Part shown: positions 42,037-50,450 of the stretch, piece after piece
Layout of the letters: the number at the start of each line of letters is the position of its first letter
Numbering within the stretch: the first letter of the stretch is position 1
Notes under the pieces: generated by a model
Told to the model about the DNA's origin: nothing
What the model saw: the letters and a program-made list of their open reading frames with translations, nothing else
The model's database searches: none
Assembly (NCBI RefSeq): GCF_015354405.1
Contig: NZ_JADKYP010000003.1
Coordinates: 248,001 to 312,000, forward strand
Source: Nocardia sp. BSTN01
GTDB lineage: Bacteria > Actinomycetota > Actinomycetes > Mycobacteriales > Mycobacteriaceae
Length of the DNA stretch: 64,000 bases
Reading direction: 5' to 3'
Position numbers and translations under genes: made by a program

Positions 42037-43251
42037 GTGATCGCCGATTTCACCGAGCACTGGTTGCTCTACTGCTCGATTCCGGTGATCGCCGCGTTCA
42101 TCGGCTGGACCACCAAACTCGTCGCCGTCGAAATGCTGTGCCGCCCGCTGGAATTCCGCGGCATCCCGCCCTGGCTCGGCTGGCAGGGCGTGATCCCCAA
42201 GGCGGCGCCGCGGATGGCGACGATCGCGGTGGACCTGATGTTCTCCCGGTTGATCGATCCGCAGGAGATCCTCGACCGCATCGACGTCGCCGAACTCACC
42301 ACCACCCTGCGCGAACCGCTCGACGACGCCGTCGCGCACACCGTCGACGAGCTCATGATGCGCTACGAACCGCGGCTGTGGGTGACCATGCCGCAGTTCG
42401 CCCGCGAGGCGATGATCCGCCGCGTCCAGCGCGATGTCCCCGACCTCATCGACGAGATCGTCACCGACCTGCGGACCAACCTCGACCAGATCATGGATCT
42501 GCGGTCCATAGCCATCGACACCCTGGTCAACGACAAGGCGTTGCTGGTGGAGATGGTGCGCCGGGTGGGCCATCACGAGTTGCGCTTCATCGTGCGCTCC
42601 GGCCTGTTGTTCGGCACCCTGCTGGGCTTCGTGCAGATGGTCACCTGGGCCTTCACCCACTCCTCCTGGCTGATGCCGCTGTTCGGCGGATTCACCGGCC
42701 TGGTCACCGACTGGCTGGCGCTGCAGATGATCTTCCGGCCCGTGCGGCCGTGGCGGATCTTCGGCCGCATCGGCTGGCAAGGGCTGTTCCACAAGCGCCG
42801 CGAACAGGTCTGCGTCGACTACGGCGATCTGATCGCCACCGAAATCCTCACCCCGGCCAAGATGCTCGAGGCGGTCCTCAACGGAGAGCGCTCGGACCGG
42901 CTGGCGTCGATCCTGGCGCGGCGCATGGACGAATTCATCGATACCCAGTCCGCACCCGCGCGACCGCTGGTGATGCTGGTCGCCGGCGACTCCATCACCC
43001 GGGTCAAACGCGAGATCGTCCCCGAGATGCTGGCCTATATCCGCAGTGCCGCAGCCGGATTCGAAGACCATGCGATGCGCACGCTGGATCTGCGCAACCT
43101 GGTGATCGAGAAGACCCGCCAGCTCACCGACGACGAATACGAAGGGCTGCTGCGCCCGGCGTTCAAACAGGACGAGTGGAAACTGGTCGCCATCGGCGGT
43201 GTACTCGGCTTCCTGGTGGGTGAATTGCAGGTCCACCTCCTGCTCAGCTGA
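42037..43251 (+). CDS. DUF445 family membrane-associated protein
   Basis: A 404-residue protein of the DUF445 (YheB-like) family. An N-terminal membrane segment near residues 10-30 (YCSIPVIAAFIGWTTKLVAV) is followed by PWLGWQGVIPKAAPRMA, a mostly helical middle, two further hydrophobic stretches (RSGLLFGTLLGFVQMVTWAF; LMPLFGGFTGLVTDWLALQM) and a C-terminal segment AIGGVLGFLVGELQVHLLL. The repeat of GWQGxxxK around the membrane segments is typical. The function is unknown. Start codon is GTG; no clear SD. It is a stand-alone gene before tRNA-Gly. Confidence 0.83.
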   Translation: MIADFTEHWLLYCSIPVIAAFIGWTTKLVAVEMLCRPLEFRGIPPWLGWQGVIPKAAPRMATIAVDLMFSRLIDPQEILDRIDVAELTTTLREPLDDAVAHTVDELMMRYEPRLWVTMPQFAREAMIRRVQRDVPDLIDEIVTDLRTNLDQIMDLRSIAIDTLVNDKALLVEMVRRVGHHELRFIVRSGLLFGTLLGFVQMVTWAFTHSSWLMPLFGGFTGLVTDWLALQMIFRPVRPWRIFGRIGWQGLFHKRREQVCVDYGDLIATEILTPAKMLEAVLNGERSDRLASILARRMDEFIDTQSAPARPLVMLVAGDSITRVKREIVPEMLAYIRSAAAGFEDHAMRTLDLRNLVIEKTRQLTDDEYEGLLRPAFKQDEWKLVAIGGVLGFLVGELQVHLLLS

Positions 43252-43339
43252 GGCCCGATACGCAGCGCGCTGACCTGCGGATTCGCGGTTGCGCGCCGCT
43301 ATCGGCTATTGTTTTTCTCGCACCGCCGCGAGGCGGGAT

Positions 43340-43415
43340 GCGGATGTAGCGCAGTTGGTAGCGCATCACCTTGCCAAGGTGAGGGTCGCGGGTTCGAATC
43401 CCGTCATCCGCTCCA
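43340..43415 (+). tRNA. tRNA-Gly (anticodon GCC)
   Basis: A full cloverleaf: acceptor GCGGATG/CATCCGC, D arm GCGC/GCGC, anticodon loop TTGCCAA with GCC, and T arm GCGGG/CCCGT with TTCGAAT loop. Discriminator T43412 is followed by an encoded CCA (43413-43415). It is flanked by DUF445 and a prenyltransferase gene. Confidence 0.96.
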
Positions 43416-43696
43416 CGAAAGCACCGGACCGCCACGAAAGTATCGGCCCGGTAGCGCCATTTTCTCGCTCGAGCGCATTCGATGTCCGCTTCCCGAGCGC
43501 TCACCCTTCCTTGTTCGGCACATTCCGATCCGGCAGGCTCCCAGCAGCGGGCAGTCGACCGAAGTCGTGTGATGCCATCTCTCCGTAAAATCCTGTGCGC
43601 GTTCCGCATTCGATTCCGCCGGGCACGACTCACTGCCCGGCCGTCGTCTCGTCGAGACCGTGATGTTGTTCGTAGCACCCCTCTCAGGAAGGACGC

Positions 43697-44617
43697 ATGT
43701 CCACCACTACCGAATCCGCGCTGGACGATCTGTATGTGGCCATCGAGAAATCCGCGCGGCTGGCGAACGTCCCCTGCACCCGAGACGCGGTATCGCCGGT
43801 CCTGACCGCATTCGGCACGATGCTCACGCAATCGGTGATCTCGTTCCGAGTCGTCACCGAGGCCCGTCGTGCGGGAGACCTCGACTATCGCTTCCTCACG
43901 CTGCCCAACGACATCGACCCCTACGACATCGCGCGCTCGAACGGACTGCTCCCGCAGACCGATCATCCGATCGGATCCCTGCTGGACCAGGTCCGGAAAC
44001 ACTGCCCCGTCGACAGCTACGGCATCGATATCGGCGTCGCCGGCGGCTTCAAGAAGATCTGGCCGTTCTTTCCCACGGACGCCGTCCAGAACGTGACGGA
44101 ACTCGCCGCACTCCCGTCCATGCCGGCCGGCCTCGCCGACCACATCGACATGTTCGCCCGGCACGGCTTGGCGGACAAGGTCGGCCTGCTGGGCATCGAC
44201 TACCACGACAAGACGATGAACGTGTACTTCCCCGGACTGCCCGCCGAGCACTTCGCACCCGAGGCCGTCGCCGCACTGCATCGGGACGCCGGATTTCCGG
44301 AACCGAGCGCGCAATTTCTCGCCCTCACCGCGAAGGCATTCGACATATACGCCACGTTCGGCTGGGAATCCTCCCGCATCGAGCGACTGTGCTTCCCGGT
44401 GATCACACCGGATCCGGGCACGCTCCCGATTCCGATCGAGCCGCGCTTCCGGGAACTCGCCGACAAGGCCCCGTTCGCCACGAACGATCGCCGATTCACC
44501 TTTGCCGCCACCTCGTCGCCCGCCGGAGAATCCTACAAATTCAGCTGGTTCTACCAGTGGCAGCCCAGAATCCTGGACAAGATGAAGACATCCGATTCGC
44601 AACCGTCCGATTCGTAG
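43697..44617 (+). CDS. NphB-like ABBA aromatic prenyltransferase
   Basis: A 306-residue soluble prenyltransferase of the NphB/CloQ (PT-barrel) family. Blocks match NphB in order: LYVAIEKSARLANVPCTRDAV, LDYRFLTLPNDIDPY (Mg-binding Asp), HPIGSLLDQVRKHCP, GGFKKIWPFFPTD, LAALPSMPAGLADHIDMFARHG, DYHDKTMNVYF (pyrophosphate Lys) and ERLCFPVIT (pyrophosphate Arg). These enzymes attach a dimethylallyl, geranyl or farnesyl group to a phenol or indole. GGAAGG precedes ATG 43697. No polyketide or phenazine genes surround it, so the acceptor is unknown. It is convergent with EctB. Confidence 0.9.
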   Translation: MSTTTESALDDLYVAIEKSARLANVPCTRDAVSPVLTAFGTMLTQSVISFRVVTEARRAGDLDYRFLTLPNDIDPYDIARSNGLLPQTDHPIGSLLDQVRKHCPVDSYGIDIGVAGGFKKIWPFFPTDAVQNVTELAALPSMPAGLADHIDMFARHGLADKVGLLGIDYHDKTMNVYFPGLPAEHFAPEAVAALHRDAGFPEPSAQFLALTAKAFDIYATFGWESSRIERLCFPVITPDPGTLPIPIEPRFRELADKAPFATNDRRFTFAATSSPAGESYKFSWFYQWQPRILDKMKTSDSQPSDS

Positions 44618-44679
44618 TCGTCCGCGGCGCACCCGAAGGTGCGGGACCGGGTCCCGCAGCGGGAACCCGGCCCCGCGGT

Positions 44680-44706
44680 CGGCTGCCGGGTGTGGGTCGG
44701 CAGCCG
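44680..44706. terminator. Hairpin between prenyltransferase and EctB
   Basis: CGGCTGCCG (44680-44688) pairs with CGGCAGCCG (44698-44706) around a 9-nt loop, in a 103-bp convergent gap. A second imperfect GCGGGACCGGGT / ACCCGGCCCCGC stem (44641-44676) precedes it. Confidence 0.6.
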
Positions 44707-44720
44707 ACGGTCCGATCCCC

Positions 44721-45977
44721 CTAGCCGCGCCTGCCGCAGACGATATCGACGGCGCGCGCGAGTATTTCGAGCCCGTGATCCAACTCCGAATCCGAGATCG
44801 TCAGCGGCGGAAGCAGTTTCACGACCTCGTCACAGGCGCCCGAGGTCTCCACGAGCAGTCCCTCCTCGAAGGCGACCCGGCTCACCTTGCCCGCCTCGGA
44901 GGCATCATCGAAGACCAGGCCGTGCACCAGACCCCTTCCCCGCGTGGACAATCCGCCGACCGAGTCGGCGATGCCGGTCAGCGCCCGCCGCACCCGTTCA
45001 CCGCGGGCGAGGGTCGCCAGTTCGAGCCGGTCGTCGCTCCAATACCGGGTCAAGGCCGCCCGTGCCGTGACGAAGGCGGGATTGTTGCCGCGGAACGTCC
45101 CGTTGTGCTCTCCGGGCGCCCACTGGTCGAGTTCCCGCTTCATCAGCACCAGCGCCATCGGCAGGCCGTAGCCACCGATCGACTTCGACAACACCACGAT
45201 GTCGGGAACAATGCCGGCGGTCTCGAAGGAGAAGAACGGGCCGGTGCGCCCACAGCCCATCTGCACATCGTCGACGATCAGCAGGATGCCGCGCGCCGCC
45301 ACCAGCTCCGCCAACCGGCGCAGCCACTGCACGCCCGCGACATTGACCCCGCCCTCTCCTTGAATGGTCTCCACGATCACCGCGGCGGGCCGGTCGACCC
45401 CGGAGGACGTGTCGTCGAGAATGCGCTCCGCCCAGACCCATTCGTCGACTCCATCACCGAGGTAGCCGTCGTAGGGCAGCGGCTGGGCATGGGTCAGCGG
45501 CACCCCCGCACCGGCGCGTTTGGCGGCGTTGCCGGTCACCGCCAAGGCGCCCAGGGTCATCCCGTGAAAGGCGTTGGTGAAGTTCAGCACGGTGGTGCGA
45601 CCGGTGACCTTGCGCGCCAGCTTGAGCGCCGCCTCCACCGCGTTCGCCCCGGTCGGACCCGGGAATTGCACCTTGTAGTCGAGACCGCGGGGAGCCAGGA
45701 TCAGATCGCGCAACGTCTCGAGTAGATCGCGTTTGGCCACCGTAGCCATGTCCAGGGCATGCGTCAGCCCGTCCCGCGCGATGTAGTCGATGAGCGCCGC
45801 TTTGAGCAGCGGATTGTTGTGCCCGTAGTTGAGCGCGCCGGCGCCGGCGAAGAAATCGAGGTATTCACGGCCCTGCTCGTCGCGGAGCCAGGCGCCGCGG
45901 GCGGTGTCGAAGACCGTCGGCCAGACCCGGCAGTATCCGCGCACATCCGATTCCAGCGTTTCGAAAACGGTGGTCAT
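44721..45977 (-). CDS. ectB: Diaminobutyrate-2-oxoglutarate aminotransferase (EctB-like), orphan
   Basis: A 418-residue class III PLP aminotransferase that matches EctB, which forms L-2,4-diaminobutyrate from aspartate semialdehyde. Signature blocks are FFAGAGALNYGHNNP, VQFPGPTGANAVEAALK, HGMTLGALAVTG, VETIQGEGGVN, DDVQMGCGRTG and the PLP Lys in VLSKSIGGYGLPMA. No ectA, ectC or ectD is adjacent, which is unusual as ectABC are normally together. Diaminobutyrate could instead serve a siderophore or peptide product, or the ectoine genes may lie elsewhere. ATG 45977 has GAGGA at good spacing. A dyad lies in its promoter. Confidence 0.88.
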   Translation of the reverse strand: MTTVFETLESDVRGYCRVWPTVFDTARGAWLRDEQGREYLDFFAGAGALNYGHNNPLLKAALIDYIARDGLTHALDMATVAKRDLLETLRDLILAPRGLDYKVQFPGPTGANAVEAALKLARKVTGRTTVLNFTNAFHGMTLGALAVTGNAAKRAGAGVPLTHAQPLPYDGYLGDGVDEWVWAERILDDTSSGVDRPAAVIVETIQGEGGVNVAGVQWLRRLAELVAARGILLIVDDVQMGCGRTGPFFSFETAGIVPDIVVLSKSIGGYGLPMALVLMKRELDQWAPGEHNGTFRGNNPAFVTARAALTRYWSDDRLELATLARGERVRRALTGIADSVGGLSTRGRGLVHGLVFDDASEAGKVSRVAFEEGLLVETSGACDEVVKLLPPLTISDSELDHGLEILARAVDIVCGRRG

Positions 45978-46015
45978 AGGCGGTCCTCAGGGGCGGGAGT
46001 CACCGCGGCGACCCC

Positions 46016-46043
46016 AGTGTGAAACATGACTGTTTCTAACACT
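46016..46043. promoter_or_regulatory. Dyad in the EctB promoter region
   Basis: AGTGT-GAAAC ... GTTTC-TA-ACACT forms an inverted repeat (46016-46025 and 46032-46043) with a 6-nt spacer and 2-nt bulge. It lies 39 bp upstream of the ectB ATG, a position fit for an operator. Confidence 0.4.
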
Positions 46044-46266
46044 GCAATGGAGGTCGCGGCAAGGTTTCGCGCAAATCCACATCGGCCCCGGCAACGGCCG
46101 GGACATCGCCCCGGCGGGCCGCGACGGGCGGCTCCGGCAACCATCGAGCATCCGAGCCGGCCCGGCCATCGGGTGCGACGACCATACCGACCGCTCGGAC
46201 TTCCCCACTCCGGTTCTTCGAAATTCGCTCGCCGCGTGGGCGACCACGTCGTATTCTGGACAACTT

Positions 46267-47073
46267 GTGCGCGCACTCTCGGGGGTTTATTCACGTCTGT
46301 TCGGCGCCGGTTTCCGACGCCAATGGAATTACCGGTCGGCCGTCTTCGCGGGCCTGGCCGCCAATGTCGTCTTCGGCCTCATCCGCGCCGCGGTGATGAT
46401 CGCGGCGGCGCGCTCCACGCCGGGCTTCGGCGGCTACACCGGTGCGTCGATCGGCGCCTACGTGTGGCTGTCGCAGGCCATGCTGGGCGCCCTGCGGGTG
46501 ATGGGACCGCCGCACGATATCGCCGAACGGGTGCGCACCGGCGATGTGGCAGTCGATCTGCAACGCCCCATCGATATCCAATTCTTCTATCTGGCGACCG
46601 ATCTCGGCAGCTCGTCGTGCACACTGGCGCTGCGCGGCCTGCCGTCGGTCGCCACCGGTCTGATCACGGCGCAGCTGGTGTTGCCCGGCACCTTCGCGCC
46701 GTATCTGCTCGGCGCCGTCAGTGTCGTTGCGGCCGTGACTCTTTCGCTGCTACTGCTGTTCGCGGTGAGCCTGCTGGGCTTCTGGCTGATCGAGACGCGC
46801 GGAATCCGGATGCTCTATCAGATCCTGTCCACGTTCTTCGCCGGGCTCTACGTACCCATCCACCTGTTTCCGGCGCCGCTGGCCACCGCCGCGCGGCTGA
46901 CCCCGTTCCCCTGGCTACTGCAGGGGCCGGTCGACGTGTTGTCCGGTCGGGCGACGGGTTCGGCGGCCTGGTCGATCATCGGCATGCAGGTGTTGTGGAT
47001 CGCCATCGCGATCGGCCTCGGCCGGACGCTGATCGCGGCGGGCCGGCGCAAACTGGAGGTGCAGGGTGGCTGA
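46267..47073 (+). CDS. ABC-2 exporter permease (subunit 1)
   Basis: A 268-residue membrane protein with six likely helices, of the ABC-2 type 6 permease family (formerly DUF990). The N-terminal GFRRQWNYRSAVFAGLAANV and the C-terminal GPVDVLSGRATGSAAW are family blocks. It forms a three-gene operon with a second permease (overlap of 8 nt) and an ATPase, a heterodimeric exporter with unknown cargo. The SD before GTG 46267 is weak. The upstream 289-bp gap is shared with ectB and lacks another gene. Confidence 0.85.
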   Translation: MRALSGVYSRLFGAGFRRQWNYRSAVFAGLAANVVFGLIRAAVMIAAARSTPGFGGYTGASIGAYVWLSQAMLGALRVMGPPHDIAERVRTGDVAVDLQRPIDIQFFYLATDLGSSSCTLALRGLPSVATGLITAQLVLPGTFAPYLLGAVSVVAAVTLSLLLLFAVSLLGFWLIETRGIRMLYQILSTFFAGLYVPIHLFPAPLATAARLTPFPWLLQGPVDVLSGRATGSAAWSIIGMQVLWIAIAIGLGRTLIAAGRRKLEVQGG

Positions 47074-47887
47074 ACTCGCACCGTACGGCAGCAGGCTCAC
47101 ACCCTATGTGGCCGTGCTGCGTTCACGGATGCGCTCACAGCGCGCCTATCCGCTCTCCTTCGCCACCGACCTGTTCTCCTCCCTGCTGATCGGCGTGGTC
47201 GAATTCGCGGAGATGTGGCTGATCTACCACAACGTCACGGCGCTGGGCGGCCTGAACTCGACCCAGATGCTGTTGCTGTTCGGCCTGTCCAACCTGAGTT
47301 TCGCGCTCGCGCAGATCGCCGTCGGCCACACCGACACCCTCGCGACCTACATTCGGATGGGCACCCTCGACGCCTTCCACCTGCGACCCCAGCCCCTGCT
47401 GCTCCAGCTGATCACCAGCGATGTGTCGCTGCGGCGTCTGTCGCGGGCCACCGTCGCGGCGGTGGCCCTGATCGCCGGCCTGATCGGCAACGATATCGAC
47501 TGGAGCCCAACGCATATCGCGCTGGCGGTGAGCAGCACACTGAGCGGGATCGCCATTTTCGCCGGGCTGTTCGTCTGCGCCGCGGGCCTGCAATTCCACC
47601 TGGTGGACGGTTCGGAACTCACCAACAGCTTCACCTACGGCGGATCCTTCGCCGCCCAGCAGCCGAGTTCGGTGTTCTCCGGCCCGCTGCGGGCACTGTT
47701 CGGGTTCGCGATACCGGTGTCGTTCGTCGCCTATCTGCCCACGATCGCCCTCCTCGGCCTCCCCGGACCGCCGTGGCTGCCCGCCGGGCTGGCGTGGTTC
47801 GGACCCCTTGCGGCGCTGTGGGTTTGGATAATGGCGTCGACGCTCTGGCATATCGGGGTACGCCACTACCAGGGAGGGGGCGGATGA
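47066..47887 (+). CDS. ABC-2 exporter permease (subunit 2)
   Basis: A 273-residue permease of the same family with six hydrophobic segments. It starts LAPYGSRLTPYVAVLRSRM, has FHLRPQPLLLQLITSDVSLR after the third helix and PSSVFSGPLRALFGFAIPVS in the last third. Members of the second type usually carry these blocks. It overlaps subunit 1 by 8 nt and the ATPase gene by 4 nt (ATGA), so the three proteins are made in fixed ratio. The cargo is unknown; lipids, polysaccharide or peptides are possible. Confidence 0.85.
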   Translation: MAELAPYGSRLTPYVAVLRSRMRSQRAYPLSFATDLFSSLLIGVVEFAEMWLIYHNVTALGGLNSTQMLLLFGLSNLSFALAQIAVGHTDTLATYIRMGTLDAFHLRPQPLLLQLITSDVSLRRLSRATVAAVALIAGLIGNDIDWSPTHIALAVSSTLSGIAIFAGLFVCAAGLQFHLVDGSELTNSFTYGGSFAAQQPSSVFSGPLRALFGFAIPVSFVAYLPTIALLGLPGPPWLPAGLAWFGPLAALWVWIMASTLWHIGVRHYQGGGG

Positions 47888-49053
47888 ACACCGTCGAAGT
47901 ATCGGAACTGACCAGGCAATTCGTGCTCCGGCGCAGCCGCCGGGGCCGGCGCGGGCACGTGCGCGAGGTGCTCACCGCCGTCGACTCGATGAGCTTTCGC
48001 ATCGAATCCGGTTCGGCCGTCGGCTATATCGGCGCCAACGGGGCCGGGAAATCCACCACGATCAAAATGCTCACCGGCATCCTCGTGCCGACCTCCGGCA
48101 CCGTGCGCACCTGCGGGCTCGACCCGGTGCGCCGGCGGCGCGAACTGGCCGGGCGGATCGGCGTGGTGTTCGGACAGCGGTCACAGCTGTGGTGGGATCT
48201 GCCGCTGCGCGAATCGTTCACCATTCTGGCCGCCATCCACCGCCTGGAACCGGGCGCGGCGCGCCGCCGCACGGACGAACTGGTCGAACAGCTCGAGATG
48301 GGCAACACCCTCGACACCCCGGTGCGTCAGCTCTCCCTCGGCCAGCGGATGCGCGCCGAAATCGCCGCGGCACTCCTGCATCGTCCGGAGCTGCTGATTC
48401 TCGACGAGCCGACCATCGGCCTCGATGTGCTGTCCAAACAGCGGCTGCGGGAATTCCTGCGCCGGGAACGGGCGGAAAGCGGCACCACGCTGCTGCTCAC
48501 CACCCACGATATGGGCGATATCGAGCGCCTCTGCGAACGGGTACTGGTGGTCGACCACGGCCGCCTCGCCTACGACGGCACGCTGCCGGGCCTGGCGCGC
48601 ACCGTCGGCGCGCGCCGCGTCCTCGTGGTGGATCTGGCCCGGCCCGGCGACGATCTCACCGGCCTCGCGGGGGCGACACTGCTGACGGCCGAGGCCGACG
48701 GCATGCGGCAGCGGCTGGCCTTCGATCCCGAAATCACCACCGCCGCACAGCTTCTCGCCGCCATCTCGAACCGGGTCGAGGTGCGCGACCTGTCCATCGA
48801 GGAACCCGATATCGAGGATGTGGTGCGCCGCATCTACTCCGCCGGAGACGGCACCGCCCCGGCGCTCTCGAACGCCGGGGCAGTGGCCCGGGGCACCATC
48901 CCCGGGGGCGAGCCGGAATCAGCCGCCGAACGACCCGGTGAACAGGGTGTTCAGGACGCCGCTGAGGGCGGCGCTGCCGGTGTCGAGGATGCCGCTCAGT
49001 GCGGCGCTACCGGTGTCGATGATGACCGGAATCATGCTTCTACCTCTCTGTAG
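47884..49053 (+). CDS. ABC-2 exporter ATP-binding protein
   Basis: A 389-residue ATPase. Walker A is GANGAGKST near residue 52, the signature is LSLGQRMR, Walker B is LLILDEPTIGLD and the switch is TTHDMGD. The conserved ATPase is over by about residue 320 (PDIEDVVRRIYS). The remaining 65 residues are an Ala/Gly/Glu-rich tail (AEGGAAGVEDAAQCG) unlike the family. This tail lies antisense to a short repeat-peptide gene and a hairpin, so it may be a read-through extension and not a functional domain. ATG 47884 overlaps the permease stop. Confidence 0.88.
   Translation: MNTVEVSELTRQFVLRRSRRGRRGHVREVLTAVDSMSFRIESGSAVGYIGANGAGKSTTIKMLTGILVPTSGTVRTCGLDPVRRRRELAGRIGVVFGQRSQLWWDLPLRESFTILAAIHRLEPGAARRRTDELVEQLEMGNTLDTPVRQLSLGQRMRAEIAAALLHRPELLILDEPTIGLDVLSKQRLREFLRRERAESGTTLLLTTHDMGDIERLCERVLVVDHGRLAYDGTLPGLARTVGARRVLVVDLARPGDDLTGLAGATLLTAEADGMRQRLAFDPEITTAAQLLAAISNRVEVRDLSIEEPDIEDVVRRIYSAGDGTAPALSNAGAVARGTIPGGEPESAAERPGEQGVQDAAEGGAAGVEDAAQCGATGVDDDRNHASTSL
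48856..48881 (-). terminator. Hairpin downstream of the 38-residue peptide gene
   Basis: GCCCCGGCG (48856-48864) pairs with CGCCGGGGC (48873-48881) over an 8-nt loop. It lies 38 nt after the peptide stop on the minus strand and inside the tail region of the ATPase reading frame. Confidence 0.45.
48919..49035 (-). CDS. Putative 38-residue repeat peptide
   Basis: The minus strand encodes a 38-residue peptide that begins MIPVII and then has DTGSAALSGIL and DTGSAALSGVL in tandem, ending NTLFTGSFGG. The SD AGAGAGG is 8-9 nt before ATG 49035, and a hairpin follows the stop. Each 11-residue repeat is hydrophobic with small residues and could form a membrane-active helix. No signal peptide is visible. 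It overlaps the ATPase tail on the other strand, so either the tail or this peptide may be spurious. I favour the peptide for its RBS, repeat and terminator. Confidence 0.45.
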   Translation of the reverse strand: MIPVIIDTGSAALSGILDTGSAALSGVLNTLFTGSFGG

Positions 49054-49152
49054 GGGGCACAGGCCGTCGACCCCCGTGCCGGGCGATCGACCAGAACCCA
49101 CCCTGCTGGCCGGAACTTAATCGCCGCTGGCCGGTAGCTGAGAGGGACGTAA

Positions 49153-49174
49153 GAGACACTGTGCGGAGTGTCTC
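49153..49174. terminator. Perfect dyad after the 49211-49543 gene
   Basis: GAGACACT (49153-49160) and AGTGTCTC (49167-49174) form an 8-bp stem with a 6-nt loop, 37 bp downstream of the minus-strand gene that ends at 49211. It also sits 118 bp upstream of the peptide ATG, so an operator role is possible. Confidence 0.4.
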
Positions 49175-49210
49175 CGTAACGAAAACCTGTGTGCCGGCGA
49201 TGGGAAAGCG

Positions 49211-49543
49211 TCACTGCCGCTTGTCGTCTGGGCGATTGCTGTCCGCCGAGTACAAGCTGACCTCACCGCCCTCGCCCAGAAAAGCGTTGACCAGCATGAT
49301 CCGCTCGGCCTGCATGGCGTCGGCGTCCGGTGCGGCGGTGGTGATCGAAATCTGCGGAATGGCAGCCCAGTTCACGACATAACGTTCCGGCGGACCGGCC
49401 GCGCCGGAGACGTGCGCCAGACGGAAGACCGAGACCGTGCGACGCTCCATCAGATTTCGCACCACCTCGGCGATTCGCTCGGGATCTTCCAGAGCGAACA
49501 GGAAGCCGAAGGTCAGCTCCGGCGAAGAGATATAGGCGGGCAC
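49211..49543 (-). CDS. Hypothetical protein
   Basis: A 110-residue protein that I do not recognise. Features are a start region TFGFLFALEDPERIAEVVRN, a strand VSVFRLAHVSG, VVNWAAIPQIS and an ending ERIMLVNAFLGEGGEVSLYS. Composition looks like a compact alpha/beta fold with no membrane segment or signal. The start is GTG 49543 with GAGGA close upstream. It stands alone between the peptide gene and a 358-bp gap. Confidence 0.5.
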   Translation of the reverse strand: MPAYISSPELTFGFLFALEDPERIAEVVRNLMERRTVSVFRLAHVSGAAGPPERYVVNWAAIPQISITTAAPDADAMQAERIMLVNAFLGEGGEVSLYSADSNRPDDKRQ

Positions 49544-49901
49544 AAATCCTCAGGCTAGCCATCCGCAACCGGTAGCGCAGGCGCCGCGCCGCCGATGGTG
49601 GATCTTCGCGATCATGTGATCCCGGCGTGATGCATATAACGATTGTCCGGCACCTTGGGTGTTCGGCGCGTCAACCGTTGCATGGCAAGTCAGGACACGC
49701 TTTCCTGAATATGTCCCCGCATTCGGACACGCCTATCGCATCGTCGCGGATATCCCGGTTCGTACACCCGTGAGCAGTGCGACCGAACAGCCGGCGTCCG
49801 ATTCCGCGGGACTACGCCGGAGCCGAGGGGAGCCCCTCCCCGAAAACCTCCTCGGCCCTGGCGTAACCAGATTCCGACCGCTGAGACGAGGGTGGGAGAC
49901 G
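49544..49901. other. Gap between hypothetical and DUF4254 genes
   Basis: No gene is supported in these 358 bases. It contains a small GAGGGG-AG-CCCCTC hairpin (49825-49838). The reading frame of the DUF4254 gene is open back to 49659, but those residues are low-complexity and no relative is known to extend there. Confidence 0.3.
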
Positions 49902-50444
49902 ATGGCGACCGCATACGCCGGTGACAACGACGCGACCGGCGCACTTCCGTCGGTATCTGCGCTGCTGCGCGCATTCCGGTCCACCACACCGCCACCCGGC
50001 GACCATCCGGTGCTCGAGGTGGCCCGGGAGCTGGTCCGCTGCCACGAATTGCGCCGGCACGCCTACCGGGAGGCGCAGGCGCCGAAGGCCTCCAGCGCCC
50101 GCGTGGCCGGCGCCAGCCGACTCGTCGACCACATCGATCGCGACCGCACCCGGCTGATCGAATGTATCGACGTCTGGGTCGCCGACAACATCGCGCACCG
50201 CGAGGGCGCCTCGCTGCACACCGAAACCCTCGGCGCGGTCATCGACCGGATGGCCGGAAAATGGGTCGCCGCCCACCATGCGCTCGGTCTGCCCGCCTCG
50301 AACTATCCGGCGGACGAGCTCCCCGCCTCCACACCGGACGGCGAGGCACACCTGCACTGGGTGCGCCTCGCCGAACTGGCCGACGGCTACAAGGACCTGA
50401 TCACCGATATCGCCGAGCACCGGCGCCGGCTGCCGGTGTTCTGA
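49902..50444 (+). CDS. DUF4254 domain protein
   Basis: A 180-residue mostly helical protein. RLVDHIDRDRTRLIECIDVWV and ETLGAVIDRMAGKWVAAHHA are the typical blocks of DUF4254, a family of unknown function found in Corynebacteriales and other bacteria. ATG 49902 has GGGAG close upstream. It is convergent with the minus-strand desaturase operon (6 bp between stops), and its tail has no hairpin. Confidence 0.72.
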   Translation: MATAYAGDNDATGALPSVSALLRAFRSTTPPPGDHPVLEVARELVRCHELRRHAYREAQAPKASSARVAGASRLVDHIDRDRTRLIECIDVWVADNIAHREGASLHTETLGAVIDRMAGKWVAAHHALGLPASNYPADELPASTPDGEAHLHWVRLAELADGYKDLITDIAEHRRRLPVF

Positions 50445-50450
50445 TCCCGC

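Noticed and set aside
43340-44617. Integrated element at tRNA-Gly
   Set aside because: No integrase, no repeat of the tRNA 3' end downstream, and neighbouring genes look chromosomal.
44721-45977. Ectoine biosynthesis cluster
   Set aside because: Only the ectB homologue is present; no ectA, ectC or ectD in the window.
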